Shown here: positions 9,961 to 18,388 of the stretch, piece after piece
How positions within the stretch are numbered: position 1 is the first letter of the stretch
Layout: each line of letters begins with the position of its first letter
Notes under the pieces: model-generated
Seen by the model: only the letters and a program-made list of their open reading frames with translations
Database searches by the model: none
Told to the model about the DNA's origin: nothing
Made by a program: the position numbers and the translations under genes
Source: Burkholderiaceae bacterium
Lineage (GTDB): Bacteria > Pseudomonadota > Gammaproteobacteria > Burkholderiales > Burkholderiaceae_C
DNA length: 64,000 nt
Direction of reading: 5' to 3'
Assembly: GCA_030695205.1 (NCBI GenBank)
Contig: JAUYTN010000025.1
Span: 62,001-126,000, forward strand

Positions 9961-12275
9961 GCGCCTGCTCCTTCTGACAACACATCTTTGTCGGTCTGGG
10001 CCTGGCGGGCCTGGGCCTGGTAAAGGCGGTAATAGGCGCCTTCCTGCGCCATCAGCGCCTCGTGGCTGCCAACTTCCACCATGTGGCCCTTGTCCATCAC
10101 CACCAGCCGGTTGGCACGACGCAGGGTGGACAGGCGGTGCGCCACTGCAATGGTGGTGCGCCCGCGCACCAAGTTGTCCAATGCCTTCTGGATCTCTTTC
10201 TCGGTCTCGGTGTCCACAGACGAGGTGGCTTCGTCCAGGATGAGAATTTTGGGGTCAATCAGCAGCGCACGGGCTATGGAGATGCGCTGGCGCTCCCCGC
10301 CCGAGAGGCCCTGCCCACGCTCGCCCACCAATGAGTCATACCCTTGCGGCAAGCGGAGAATAAATTCGTGGGCGTGTGCAGCACGGGCAGCGGCCACGAT
10401 GTCGGCGCGGGTAGCCTCTGGCCTGCCGTAGGCAATGTTTTCGGCAATGGTGCCGAAAAACAAAAACGGCTCCTGCAGCACCAGGCCAATGTGGCGGCGG
10501 TAGTCGGCCACTTTCAGGGCGCGAATGTCCACCCCGTCGATCTTGATGGCCCCGCCACTCACGTCGTAAAAGCGGCACATCAGATTGACCAATGTGCTTT
10601 TTCCCGAGCCGCTGTGTCCCACCAGCCCGATGAACTCGCCCGGCTCTATCGTCAGGTTCAAGCCCTTGATGACGGCCCGGTTGCCGTAGCGGAACTGGGC
10701 GTTCTCCACCGCAATGTGACCTTTCACATCGGCCAGCGCCACCGGGTGGGACGGCTCGGGCACACTGGAGACGTGGTCCAGGATGTCAAAAATGCGCTTG
10801 GCACCGGCCGCCGCTTTTTGCGTCACCGACACGATTCGGCTCATGCTGTCAAGGCGCATGTAAAAGCGCCCGATGTAGGCCAGAAAAGCCGTCAGCACCC
10901 CCACGGTGATGCTGTTCTGCGACACCTGCCAAATGCCAAACGCCCAGACCACCAGCAGACCGATTTCCGTCATCAGCGTCACGGTGGGGGTGAACAGGCT
11001 CCAGGTCCGGTTGAGCTTGTCGTTCACCAACAGGTTGTGGCGGTTGGCATCCCGAAAACGCGTGGCCTCGCGGTCTTCCTGCGCAAACGCCTTGACCACC
11101 CGAATACCCGGAATGGTGTCGGCCAGCACATTGGTGACCTCGGCCCATACCCGGTCAATCTTTTCGAAGCCGGTGCGCAGGCGGTCGCGCACCAGGTGGA
11201 TGAGCCAGGCGATAAAAGGCAGTGGCACCAGGGTGACCAGGGCCAGCCAGGGGTTGATGGAAAACAGGATGATCGCCGTCATGACAATCATCAGTACATC
11301 GGTGGCAAAGTCGAGCAGGTGCAGCGACAGAAACACGTTGATGCGGTCCGTCTCGCTGCCGATGCGCGCCATCAGGTCACCAGTGCGCTTGCCACCGAAG
11401 TACTCCAGGCTCAGGCCCAGCAGGTGCTCGTAGGTGGTGGTGCGCAAATCGGCGCCTATGCGCTCGGAGACCAGCGCCAGGATGTAGGTCTTGGCCCAAC
11501 CCAGCCCCCAGGCCACCAGCGCCGAACCCAGCAAGCCACCCAGGTACAGCAGCACCGTGCCTTGCTCAATGGGCTTGCCGGTCTGGAACGGGATGAGGAT
11601 GTTGTCCATCAGCGGCATGGTCAGGTAGGGCGGCACCAGGGTGGCCGCCGTGCTGGCCAGCATCAGCAAAAACCCCGCCAGCAACTGCCACTTGTAAGGC
11701 CGTGCGAACCGCCACAGGCGCAGCAGCGTCCAGGTGGATGGCGGTTGCTCGGCTTCTGCCGCAAAGCTGGGCACCTCGTCGGCGTCGTCGCCCTCGGGCA
11801 CCGCCGCTGTCTGGGTCGTGCCTGCGGGGCTTGCAGCCGACAGCGCTTGGGGCGCTGCGGGCTCAAGGGCCGCCACCGCGGCCGCAAACTGCTTGGCCAG
11901 CCGCTGCGCCGCCAGGTTCACAGCCAGTGTGAAGCGCCACACCGCCAGGCGCTGGCTGCCCAGCATCAGCTCCAGGGTGCCTACCCCTGCGTGGTCGTGC
12001 AGCAACATGGTCATGCCCGGTTGCAGGGGCCAGGTGCGCAACTGATGGGCTGGCCCCGAACCACCCGCAGGCGACTGCAAGGCCAGCACCTGCGAGGCCG
12101 TGACCGCCACCAGGGCGGCGGCTGCATGCAAACGCTCGTCCAGATCAATCCGAACCACCGCCTTGATGGCCTCACCGCCCAGGTGGGGTTGGACAGCATG
12201 CGCCCAGGCATCGGGCGAGTCGGAGGGCACCCACTCGGGGACTGTGGGCGGCAAAACAGTGGGGCTGGAAGACAT
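9957..12275 (-). CDS. ABC exporter (fused membrane and ATPase domains), cyanophycin-associated
   Basis: This 772-residue inner-membrane protein fuses an N-terminal extension (about 200 residues), a six-helix ABC exporter membrane domain and a nucleotide-binding domain. The ATPase motifs are complete: Walker A GHSGSGKST, signature LSGGERQR, Walker B and catalytic Glu in LILDEATSSVD, and the switch His in IAVAHRLST. The extension has no typical transporter motif. The start MSSSPTVLPP is taken 213 bases inside the longest frame because the upstream part is untypical sequence and overlaps the region between divergent genes. It is divergent from the cyanophycin synthetases and overlaps DUF1854. 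The substrate is not known; a role in cyanophycin metabolism is inferred from linkage. Confidence 0.85.
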   Translation of the reverse strand: MSSSPTVLPPTVPEWVPSDSPDAWAHAVQPHLGGEAIKAVVRIDLDERLHAAAALVAVTASQVLALQSPAGGSGPAHQLRTWPLQPGMTMLLHDHAGVGTLELMLGSQRLAVWRFTLAVNLAAQRLAKQFAAAVAALEPAAPQALSAASPAGTTQTAAVPEGDDADEVPSFAAEAEQPPSTWTLLRLWRFARPYKWQLLAGFLLMLASTAATLVPPYLTMPLMDNILIPFQTGKPIEQGTVLLYLGGLLGSALVAWGLGWAKTYILALVSERIGADLRTTTYEHLLGLSLEYFGGKRTGDLMARIGSETDRINVFLSLHLLDFATDVLMIVMTAIILFSINPWLALVTLVPLPFIAWLIHLVRDRLRTGFEKIDRVWAEVTNVLADTIPGIRVVKAFAQEDREATRFRDANRHNLLVNDKLNRTWSLFTPTVTLMTEIGLLVVWAFGIWQVSQNSITVGVLTAFLAYIGRFYMRLDSMSRIVSVTQKAAAGAKRIFDILDHVSSVPEPSHPVALADVKGHIAVENAQFRYGNRAVIKGLNLTIEPGEFIGLVGHSGSGKSTLVNLMCRFYDVSGGAIKIDGVDIRALKVADYRRHIGLVLQEPFLFFGTIAENIAYGRPEATRADIVAAARAAHAHEFILRLPQGYDSLVGERGQGLSGGERQRISIARALLIDPKILILDEATSSVDTETEKEIQKALDNLVRGRTTIAVAHRLSTLRRANRLVVMDKGHMVEVGSHEALMAQEGAYYRLYQAQARQAQTDKDVLSEGAGA

Positions 12276-12486
12276 GGGGGCGGATTGTCCGGGCAGAAGG
12301 GGCCTGAGCGCCGGGAAGTGCCAGCCGCAGAGCGGCGGGAGTGTAAAAAAATGTTGGTGGCCTGGGCACTGCACCGGACGACAGACGGACAATGCAGGGC
12401 AAATTTCATTGTAGCTTTGGCGTTTTTCGACTGGCCCACGGCCTGCCACGGCTACCCCCGAGTTCGTTACCTCTATCTGGCACTCC

Positions 12487-14661
12487 ATGAGTCACAAGGA
12501 CATCCGCATTCTCAAGGTCACCTACCTGCGTGGCCCCAACATCTGGACCTACCGCCCCACGCTCGAGGCCTGGATCGACATCGGCGACCTGGAGGACTGC
12601 CCCTCCAACACCCTGCCCGGCTTTTACGAGCGGCTGACTGCTTGGCTGCCGTCACTGGAAGAGCACCACTGCAGCCCCGGTGTGCGTGGCGGTTTTTTGC
12701 AGCGCCTGCGCGAGGGCACCTGGCCCGGCCACATCATGGAGCATGTGGCGCTGGAGCTGCAAAACCTCGCTGGCATGCAAACCGGCTTCGGCAAGGCCCG
12801 CTCCACCCATGTGCGCGGTGTGTACAAAGTCGTCATCCGCACCCGCCAGGAAGACGTCGGCCGCGCAGCCCTGCAGGCAGCGAGAGACCTGGTCATGGCC
12901 GCCATTGTCGACACACCGTTTGACGTGTCCGCCACCGTCAGCCGCCTGCGCACCATGGTGGATGACCTGTGCCTGGGCCCCAGCACCGCCCACATCGTGG
13001 ATGCCGCCACGGCGCGCGGTATTCCGCACATCCGCCTGAACGAAGGCAATCTGGTGCAACTGGGCCAAGGCGCCGCGCAACGGCGCATCTGGACCGCAGA
13101 GACCGATGGCACCAGCGCCATTGCCGAGGGCATTTGCAGCGACAAAGACCTGACCAAAACCCTGCTGGCCACCTGCGGAATCCCTGTGCCCGAGGGCCAA
13201 ACCGTGGCCAGCCCCGACGAAGCCTGGGAAGCCGCTCAAGACATTGGGCTGCCGGTGGCCGTCAAACCGGTGGATGGCAATCACGGCCGGGGTGTGACCC
13301 TGGACCTGATGACCGAGGCCGACGTGCGCGCCGCCTACGCAGCCGCCGAGAAGGAAGGCAATGGCGTGATCGTCGAGCGCTGTGTGCCGGGCGAAGAGCA
13401 CCGGCTGCTGGTGGTGGGTGGGCGCTTGGTAGCAGCCACACGTGGCCAAATGACCGAGGTGGTGGGTGATGGTCAGCACACCATGCAGCAGCTGGTGGAC
13501 CAACAGCTCAACACCGACCCACGCCGGGGTGAAGAAGAGAGCTTTCCCCTGGAGTTCATTGTGCTGGCCAAAGAAGAGCACATGCTGGTGGAGTTGCAGC
13601 GCCAGGGTCTGACCCCCGACAGCGTGCCAGACAGTGGCCGCCGGGTACGGGTGCAGCGACACGGCAACCTTACCCACGACGTGACCTACCTGGTGCATCC
13701 GGATGTGGCCGAGCTGGCCGCCATGGCCGCCCGTGTGGTGGGCCTGGACATCGCCGGGGTGGACCTGGTGGTGCGAGACATTTCCAAACCCTTGGCGCCG
13801 CAAAGCGGGGCCATCGTGGAAGTCAACGCCGGGCCCGGCTTGCTGATGCACATCAAGCCCGAGTCAGGCACGCCCCAGCCCGTGGGCAAGGCCATCGTGG
13901 ACCACCTGTTTGCGCCCTCTGCCAATGGCCGCATCCCGGTGGTGGGCATCTGTGGCGACACCGCCATCACCACCCCCGTGAGCCAATTGCTGGCCCAGAT
14001 GCTCATCCTGGCCAACCCTCACATTGGTGTGGCCAACACCCATGGCCTGTACCTGGGTCCTCGCAAAGTACATGACCTGCCCGAGCAGGCCTGGGAGCTG
14101 CGCCAGCGCCTTCTCATGAACCGCCAGGTGACCACTGCGGTGTTCGAGAACCCGCCCCGTCACATCCTGACCGAGGGGCTGGTGTACGACCGCTGCCAGG
14201 TGGGTGTGGTCACGGGTGTACCCAAGGCCCATGGGCTGGAAGACCTCTACATCACCGAAGACGAGCAGATGTTCAACGTCGTGCGCACACAGGTTGATGT
14301 GGTGCTGCGTGAAGGGGTGGCCGTGATCAATGCATTGGAGCCCGCCGCTGCCGACCTGGCCGACCTGTGCGACGGCGAAGTCATCTACTGCGGCGGCTCT
14401 GCCGATCTGCCCCACGTCGCTGCCCACCTGGCCCAGGGCGGGCGGGCTGTGCTGTGTGTGGGCCAGCAGCCCATGATGTGCACCGGAGACCAATCGCGCC
14501 CGGTGTTTGAGCAAGCGCAGCACCCCTGCAGCGCGAATGGCACCCTGCAGCAGGTCCTGCTGACCGCAGTAGCCACCGCCTGGGCACTGGAAGTGCCCCT
14601 GTCGGTCATCCGTGCGGGCATCGACGTGGGCCTGCCCACGCTCAACCTGTCGGGCAACTGA
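12487..14661 (+). CDS. Cyanophycin synthetase paralogue with degenerate Mur-ligase site
   Basis: This 724-residue protein is a paralogue of the synthetase that follows it. Cyanophycin synthetases use an ATP-grasp domain to add Asp and a Mur-ligase-like domain to add Arg to the storage polymer multi-L-arginyl-poly-L-aspartate. The N-terminal domain and ATP-grasp core are well kept (LGPSTAHIVDAA, PVAVKPVDGNHGRGVTLD, GAIVEVNAGPGLLMHIKP). In the Mur-like part the P-loop seen in the neighbour (VTGTNGKTTT) reads VGICGDTAITTP, so the Lys and Gly pattern is lost, and the C-terminal Mur domain is missing. It cannot carry out the normal Arg-adding step. It may act like cyanobacterial CphA2, which joins beta-Asp-Arg dipeptides, or as a partner subunit. 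Confidence 0.88.
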   Translation: MSHKDIRILKVTYLRGPNIWTYRPTLEAWIDIGDLEDCPSNTLPGFYERLTAWLPSLEEHHCSPGVRGGFLQRLREGTWPGHIMEHVALELQNLAGMQTGFGKARSTHVRGVYKVVIRTRQEDVGRAALQAARDLVMAAIVDTPFDVSATVSRLRTMVDDLCLGPSTAHIVDAATARGIPHIRLNEGNLVQLGQGAAQRRIWTAETDGTSAIAEGICSDKDLTKTLLATCGIPVPEGQTVASPDEAWEAAQDIGLPVAVKPVDGNHGRGVTLDLMTEADVRAAYAAAEKEGNGVIVERCVPGEEHRLLVVGGRLVAATRGQMTEVVGDGQHTMQQLVDQQLNTDPRRGEEESFPLEFIVLAKEEHMLVELQRQGLTPDSVPDSGRRVRVQRHGNLTHDVTYLVHPDVAELAAMAARVVGLDIAGVDLVVRDISKPLAPQSGAIVEVNAGPGLLMHIKPESGTPQPVGKAIVDHLFAPSANGRIPVVGICGDTAITTPVSQLLAQMLILANPHIGVANTHGLYLGPRKVHDLPEQAWELRQRLLMNRQVTTAVFENPPRHILTEGLVYDRCQVGVVTGVPKAHGLEDLYITEDEQMFNVVRTQVDVVLREGVAVINALEPAAADLADLCDGEVIYCGGSADLPHVAAHLAQGGRAVLCVGQQPMMCTGDQSRPVFEQAQHPCSANGTLQQVLLTAVATAWALEVPLSVIRAGIDVGLPTLNLSGN

Positions 14662-14707
14662 GCCCCCAGCTCCACCGCCCACACCAACCATCACCTGAAG
14701 CATACCC

Positions 14708-17278
14708 ATGAAAGTCTCACGCATCCGGGCCCTGCGCGGCCCCAACCTCTGGAGCCGCACCACCTGCATCGAGGCGGTGGTGCATTGCACGCCCGAGGAA
14801 AGCAACCTGAATGTGCGCCCTGAGATCGAAGCCCGCATCCGCCACCTGTTTCCGGAAGTGGGCGCTTTCAGGCCCTACCCGCTGACCAAGCCGCTGTCGC
14901 TGGCACACGTGCTGGCCCAAACCACCCTCTCGCTGCAGATGCGGGCCGGGTGCCCCGTGTCGTTTTGCCGCACCACGCCCACCCCGGAAGCGGGCGTGTA
15001 CCAGGTCGTGGTGGAGTACACCGAAGAGGCGGTGGGCAAGCTCGCTATCGCCATCGGCCAACAGCTGTGCGAAGCGGCCTGGAGCGACGCCCACTTTGAG
15101 GTGCAACCGCACATACTGGCCCTGAACGAGCTGGATGAAGACATCCGCCTGGGCCCCTCCACTGGCTCCATCGTCGATGCGGCCAAGGCCAGGGGCATCC
15201 CGTTTCGCCGACTGACCGAGGGCAGCCTGGTCCAGTTTGGCTGGGGCGCCAAGCAGCGGCGCATACAGGCCGCCGAGGTGGACACCACTGGCGCCATTGC
15301 CGAGACCATTGCCCAGGACAAAGAACTGACCAAAAAGCTTCTGGCGGCAGCGGGTGTCCCGGTGCCGGAAGGCAGGCCCGTGAGCAGCGCCGAAGACGCC
15401 TGGGTGGCCGCCCAGCACATTGGCGGTGCCGTGGTGGTCAAGCCACAAGACGGCAACCAGGGCAAGGGTGTGACCGTCAACGTCAGCACCCGCGAAGCCG
15501 TCATGGCCGCCTACGACAACGCCCGACAGTACCGCGACGACATCCTGGTCGAGCGCTACCTGGTGGGCAGCGACTACCGCATTCTGGTGGTGGGTGACAA
15601 GCTCATTGCCGCTGCCCGCCGCGAACCGCCCCTGGTGGTGGGCAATGGCACCAGCAGCGTGCAGCAGCTGGTGGACCAGGTCAACACCGACCCCCGCCGG
15701 GGCACAGGGCACGCCACCCCCCTGACCCGCATCCGCCTGGACGACATCGCCAAGGCCCGCCTGGCGGAGCAAGGGCTGACCACCGACTCCGTGCCCGACA
15801 AAGGCCGCCGCGTCATTCTGCGCAACAACGCCAACCTATCCACGGGCGGCACCGCCACCGACGTAACAGACGACGTGCACCCCGAAGTCGCCGCCCGCTG
15901 CATCGCTGCTGCCCAGATGATCGGGCTGGACATTTGCGGGGTGGACGTGGTGTGCGAAACCGTGATGCGCCCCCTGGAGGAACAGCGCGGCGGCATTGTG
16001 GAGGTGAACGCCGCCCCTGGACTGCGCATGCACACCAACCCCTCGTTCGGCAAAGGCCGCAACGTGGGCGAGGCCGTCATTGCCCACATGTACCCCGACC
16101 ACGACAACGGCCGCATTCCGGTGGTAGCCGTGACCGGCACCAACGGCAAAACCACCACGGTGCGGCTGATTGCCCACATCCTGTCCACAGCCGGGCAACG
16201 GGTGGGCATGACGGACACCAACGGCGTCTACATCAACGGCCGCCAGATCGACAGCGGCGACTGCAGTGGCCCGCGCAGTGCCCGCAGTGTGCTGATGCAC
16301 CCCGACGTGGATGCCGCCGTGCTGGAAAGCGCCCGTGGCGGCATGCTGCGCGAAGGGCTGGCCTTTGACCGCTGCCAGGTGGCCGTGGTCACCAACCTCG
16401 GCGCAGGCGACCACCTCGGCCTGAACTACATCACCACGGTGGAAGACCTGGCCGTGCTCAAACGGGTGATCGTGCTCAACGTGGCCGACAACGGCATGGC
16501 CGTGCTCAACGCGGCCGACCCATCGGTGGTGGCCATGGCCAGCATGTGCCCCGGCAACGTGACCTACTTTGCTGCTGATGCCCACCTGCCCGTCATGGCC
16601 ACCCACCTGGCGTTGGGCAAACGCGCGGTGTACGTGAACGACGGCCAAGTGGTGGCGCAGGAAGGGCGCTTTCAGGTGCGCCTGCCCCTGAAAGACATCC
16701 CGCTCACCCGAGGGGGAACCATCGGCTTCCAGGTGGACAACGTGCTCTCCAGCGTGGCGGCCGCGTGGGCGCTGGGCACCCCGTGGGAAGCCATCATCCG
16801 CGCCGTGGGCAGCTTCAACAGCGACGCCAACTCAGCCCCCGGCCGCTTCAACACCTTTGACTACAAGGGCGCCACCGTCATTGCCGACTACGGCCACAAC
16901 CCCGACGCCATTGCAGCCCTCGCCAGCGCCGTTCAGGCCATGCCTGCACGCAAACGCAGTGTGGTCATCAGCGGGGCGGGAGACCGGCGCGACGAAGACA
17001 TCACCCAGCAAACCCAGATTCTGGGCAAGGTGTTTGACGATGTGCTGCTGTACGAAGATGCCTGCCAGCGCGGCCGGGCCGACGGCGAGGTGCTGGGCCT
17101 GCTGCGCAAAGGCCTGGAAGGGGCCACACAAACGGCATTTGTGCAAGAAATCCAGGGCGAATTTCTGGCCATCGACACCGCACTGGCCCGCCTGCAACCC
17201 GGCGACCTGTGCCTGATCCTCATTGACCAGGTGGAAGAATCACTGGCGCACATTGCACAGCGGTGCGCCTCTGCCTGA
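14708..17278 (+). CDS. cphA: Cyanophycin synthetase
   Basis: This 856-residue enzyme makes cyanophycin from Asp and Arg with ATP in the cytoplasm. In order it has an N-terminal domain, an ATP-grasp domain (LGPSTGSIVDAAKARGI, VVVKPQDGNQGKGVTVN, GGIVEVNAAPGLRMHTNP) and a Mur-ligase-like domain with an intact P-loop (VAVTGTNGKTTTVRLIAH). The Mur central and C-terminal regions follow (VLESARGGMLREGL, VTNLGAGDHLGL, GRFNTFDYKGATVIADYGHN). The length is close to the usual 870-900. It follows the degenerate paralogue by 46 bases in the same direction, so the pair is probably one transcript. No cyanophycinase gene lies in the window. Confidence 0.95.
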   Translation: MKVSRIRALRGPNLWSRTTCIEAVVHCTPEESNLNVRPEIEARIRHLFPEVGAFRPYPLTKPLSLAHVLAQTTLSLQMRAGCPVSFCRTTPTPEAGVYQVVVEYTEEAVGKLAIAIGQQLCEAAWSDAHFEVQPHILALNELDEDIRLGPSTGSIVDAAKARGIPFRRLTEGSLVQFGWGAKQRRIQAAEVDTTGAIAETIAQDKELTKKLLAAAGVPVPEGRPVSSAEDAWVAAQHIGGAVVVKPQDGNQGKGVTVNVSTREAVMAAYDNARQYRDDILVERYLVGSDYRILVVGDKLIAAARREPPLVVGNGTSSVQQLVDQVNTDPRRGTGHATPLTRIRLDDIAKARLAEQGLTTDSVPDKGRRVILRNNANLSTGGTATDVTDDVHPEVAARCIAAAQMIGLDICGVDVVCETVMRPLEEQRGGIVEVNAAPGLRMHTNPSFGKGRNVGEAVIAHMYPDHDNGRIPVVAVTGTNGKTTTVRLIAHILSTAGQRVGMTDTNGVYINGRQIDSGDCSGPRSARSVLMHPDVDAAVLESARGGMLREGLAFDRCQVAVVTNLGAGDHLGLNYITTVEDLAVLKRVIVLNVADNGMAVLNAADPSVVAMASMCPGNVTYFAADAHLPVMATHLALGKRAVYVNDGQVVAQEGRFQVRLPLKDIPLTRGGTIGFQVDNVLSSVAAAWALGTPWEAIIRAVGSFNSDANSAPGRFNTFDYKGATVIADYGHNPDAIAALASAVQAMPARKRSVVISGAGDRRDEDITQQTQILGKVFDDVLLYEDACQRGRADGEVLGLLRKGLEGATQTAFVQEIQGEFLAIDTALARLQPGDLCLILIDQVEESLAHIAQRCASA

Positions 17279-17356
17279 GGCCACCAAGGTAGCAACAGGT
17301 GGGGCTTGGCGCCCCACGGGTAGCACACGCCTGGTGCGCCAGCGGACGGACTCTCG

Positions 17357-18313
17357 TCAAGCCAACGCCAGGCGCTCCCGTGCTGCGGCGTATTCCCGCT
17401 TCAACTGCGCCACCAGCTCACCGGCAGGTTGCACCTTGTCGATGGCACCAATGCCCTGGCCGCAGCCCCAGATGTCCTTCCAGGCCTTGGCCTTGTCGCC
17501 GCCAAAGTTCATCTGGCTGGGGTCGCTTTCGGGCAGGTTGTCGGGGTCCAGACCAGCCGCGCGGATGCTGGGGGCTAGGTAGTTGCCATGCACTCCGGTG
17601 AACAGGTTGCTGTAGACGATGTCGTCGGAGTTGCTGTCCACAATGGCTTGCTTGTAGGCATCTGCTGCGCGGGCCTCTTCGGTGGCAATGAAGGCAGAGC
17701 CAATGTACGCAAAGTCTGCGCCCATGGCCTGCGCCGCCAGCACCGCGCCGCCTGAGGCGATGGAGCCGCTGAGCGCCACCGGGCCATCAAACCACTGGCG
17801 AATTTCCTGAATCAGTGCAAACGGGCTTTTCACCCCCGCGTGCCCACCTGCTCCGGCAGCCACGGCGATCAGGCCGTCGGCACCCTTCTCGATGGCTTTG
17901 CGGGCGTGCTTGTTGTTGATCACGTCGTGAAGCACCACGCCGCCGTAGCTGTGCGCAGCGGCGTTGATGTCTTCGCGCGCGCCCAAGGACGTGATGATGA
18001 TGGGCACCTTGTACTTCACACACAGCGCCATGTCGTGCGCCAGGCGGTCGTTGCTTTTGTGCACGATCTGGTTGATGGCAAAGGGCGCCGCCGGGCGGTC
18101 GGGGTGGGCTGCGTTGTGGGCGGCCAGCGCCTCGGTGATTTCAATCAGCCACTCCTCCAGCTGCTCGGCCGGGCGGGCATTGAGCGCGGGCATGGAGCCC
18201 ACCACACCGGCCACGCACTGGGCGATGACCAGCTTGGGGTTGCTGATGATGAACAGCGGTGAACCAATGACGGGAAATGACAACTGGGCCAAAGCGCCGG
18301 GCAAACGTGACAT
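17357..18313 (-). CDS. Nitronate monooxygenase (2-nitropropane dioxygenase family)
   Basis: This 318-residue FMN-dependent TIM-barrel enzyme of the nitronate monooxygenase family oxidises toxic alkyl nitronates such as propionate 3-nitronate. Family landmarks are FPVIGSPLFIISNP at the N-terminus, the phosphate-binding stretches AAGAGGHAG and LSGSIASGGAVLAAQAMGAD, and IGSAFIATEEARA. An AGGAG ribosome-binding site lies 8 bases before the ATG. It is downstream of acyl-CoA dehydrogenase but separated from it by a strong terminator, so it is likely transcribed alone. Some members of this broad family have other flavin roles. Confidence 0.88.
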   Translation of the reverse strand: MSRLPGALAQLSFPVIGSPLFIISNPKLVIAQCVAGVVGSMPALNARPAEQLEEWLIEITEALAAHNAAHPDRPAAPFAINQIVHKSNDRLAHDMALCVKYKVPIIITSLGAREDINAAAHSYGGVVLHDVINNKHARKAIEKGADGLIAVAAGAGGHAGVKSPFALIQEIRQWFDGPVALSGSIASGGAVLAAQAMGADFAYIGSAFIATEEARAADAYKQAIVDSNSDDIVYSNLFTGVHGNYLAPSIRAAGLDPDNLPESDPSQMNFGGDKAKAWKDIWGCGQGIGAIDKVQPAGELVAQLKREYAAARERLALA

Positions 18314-18337
18314 GAAAAGTCTCCTGGTGGGTTTTTA

Positions 18338-18362
18338 TAAAAAAACGGGCGCTAGCGCCCGT
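18338..18362 (-). terminator. Rho-independent terminator after acyl-CoA dehydrogenase
   Basis: Perfect inverted repeat ACGGGCGC, TA, GCGCCCGT (18345-18362), followed on the minus strand by a run of six T. It lies 27 bases beyond the acyl-CoA dehydrogenase stop codon. Confidence 0.85.
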
Positions 18363-18388
18363 CTTTTCTGAGGTTAATGCTACGGTGT

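Noticed and set aside
10344..12923. 859-codon plus-strand frame over the ABC transporter
   Set aside because: It is an antisense shadow of the ABC gene, which has complete ATPase motifs.
17299..17317. Hairpin GTGGGGC/GCCCCAC between cphA and the nitronate monooxygenase gene
   Set aside because: The 7-bp stem is real but has no T-run on either strand, so it is not called as a terminator.
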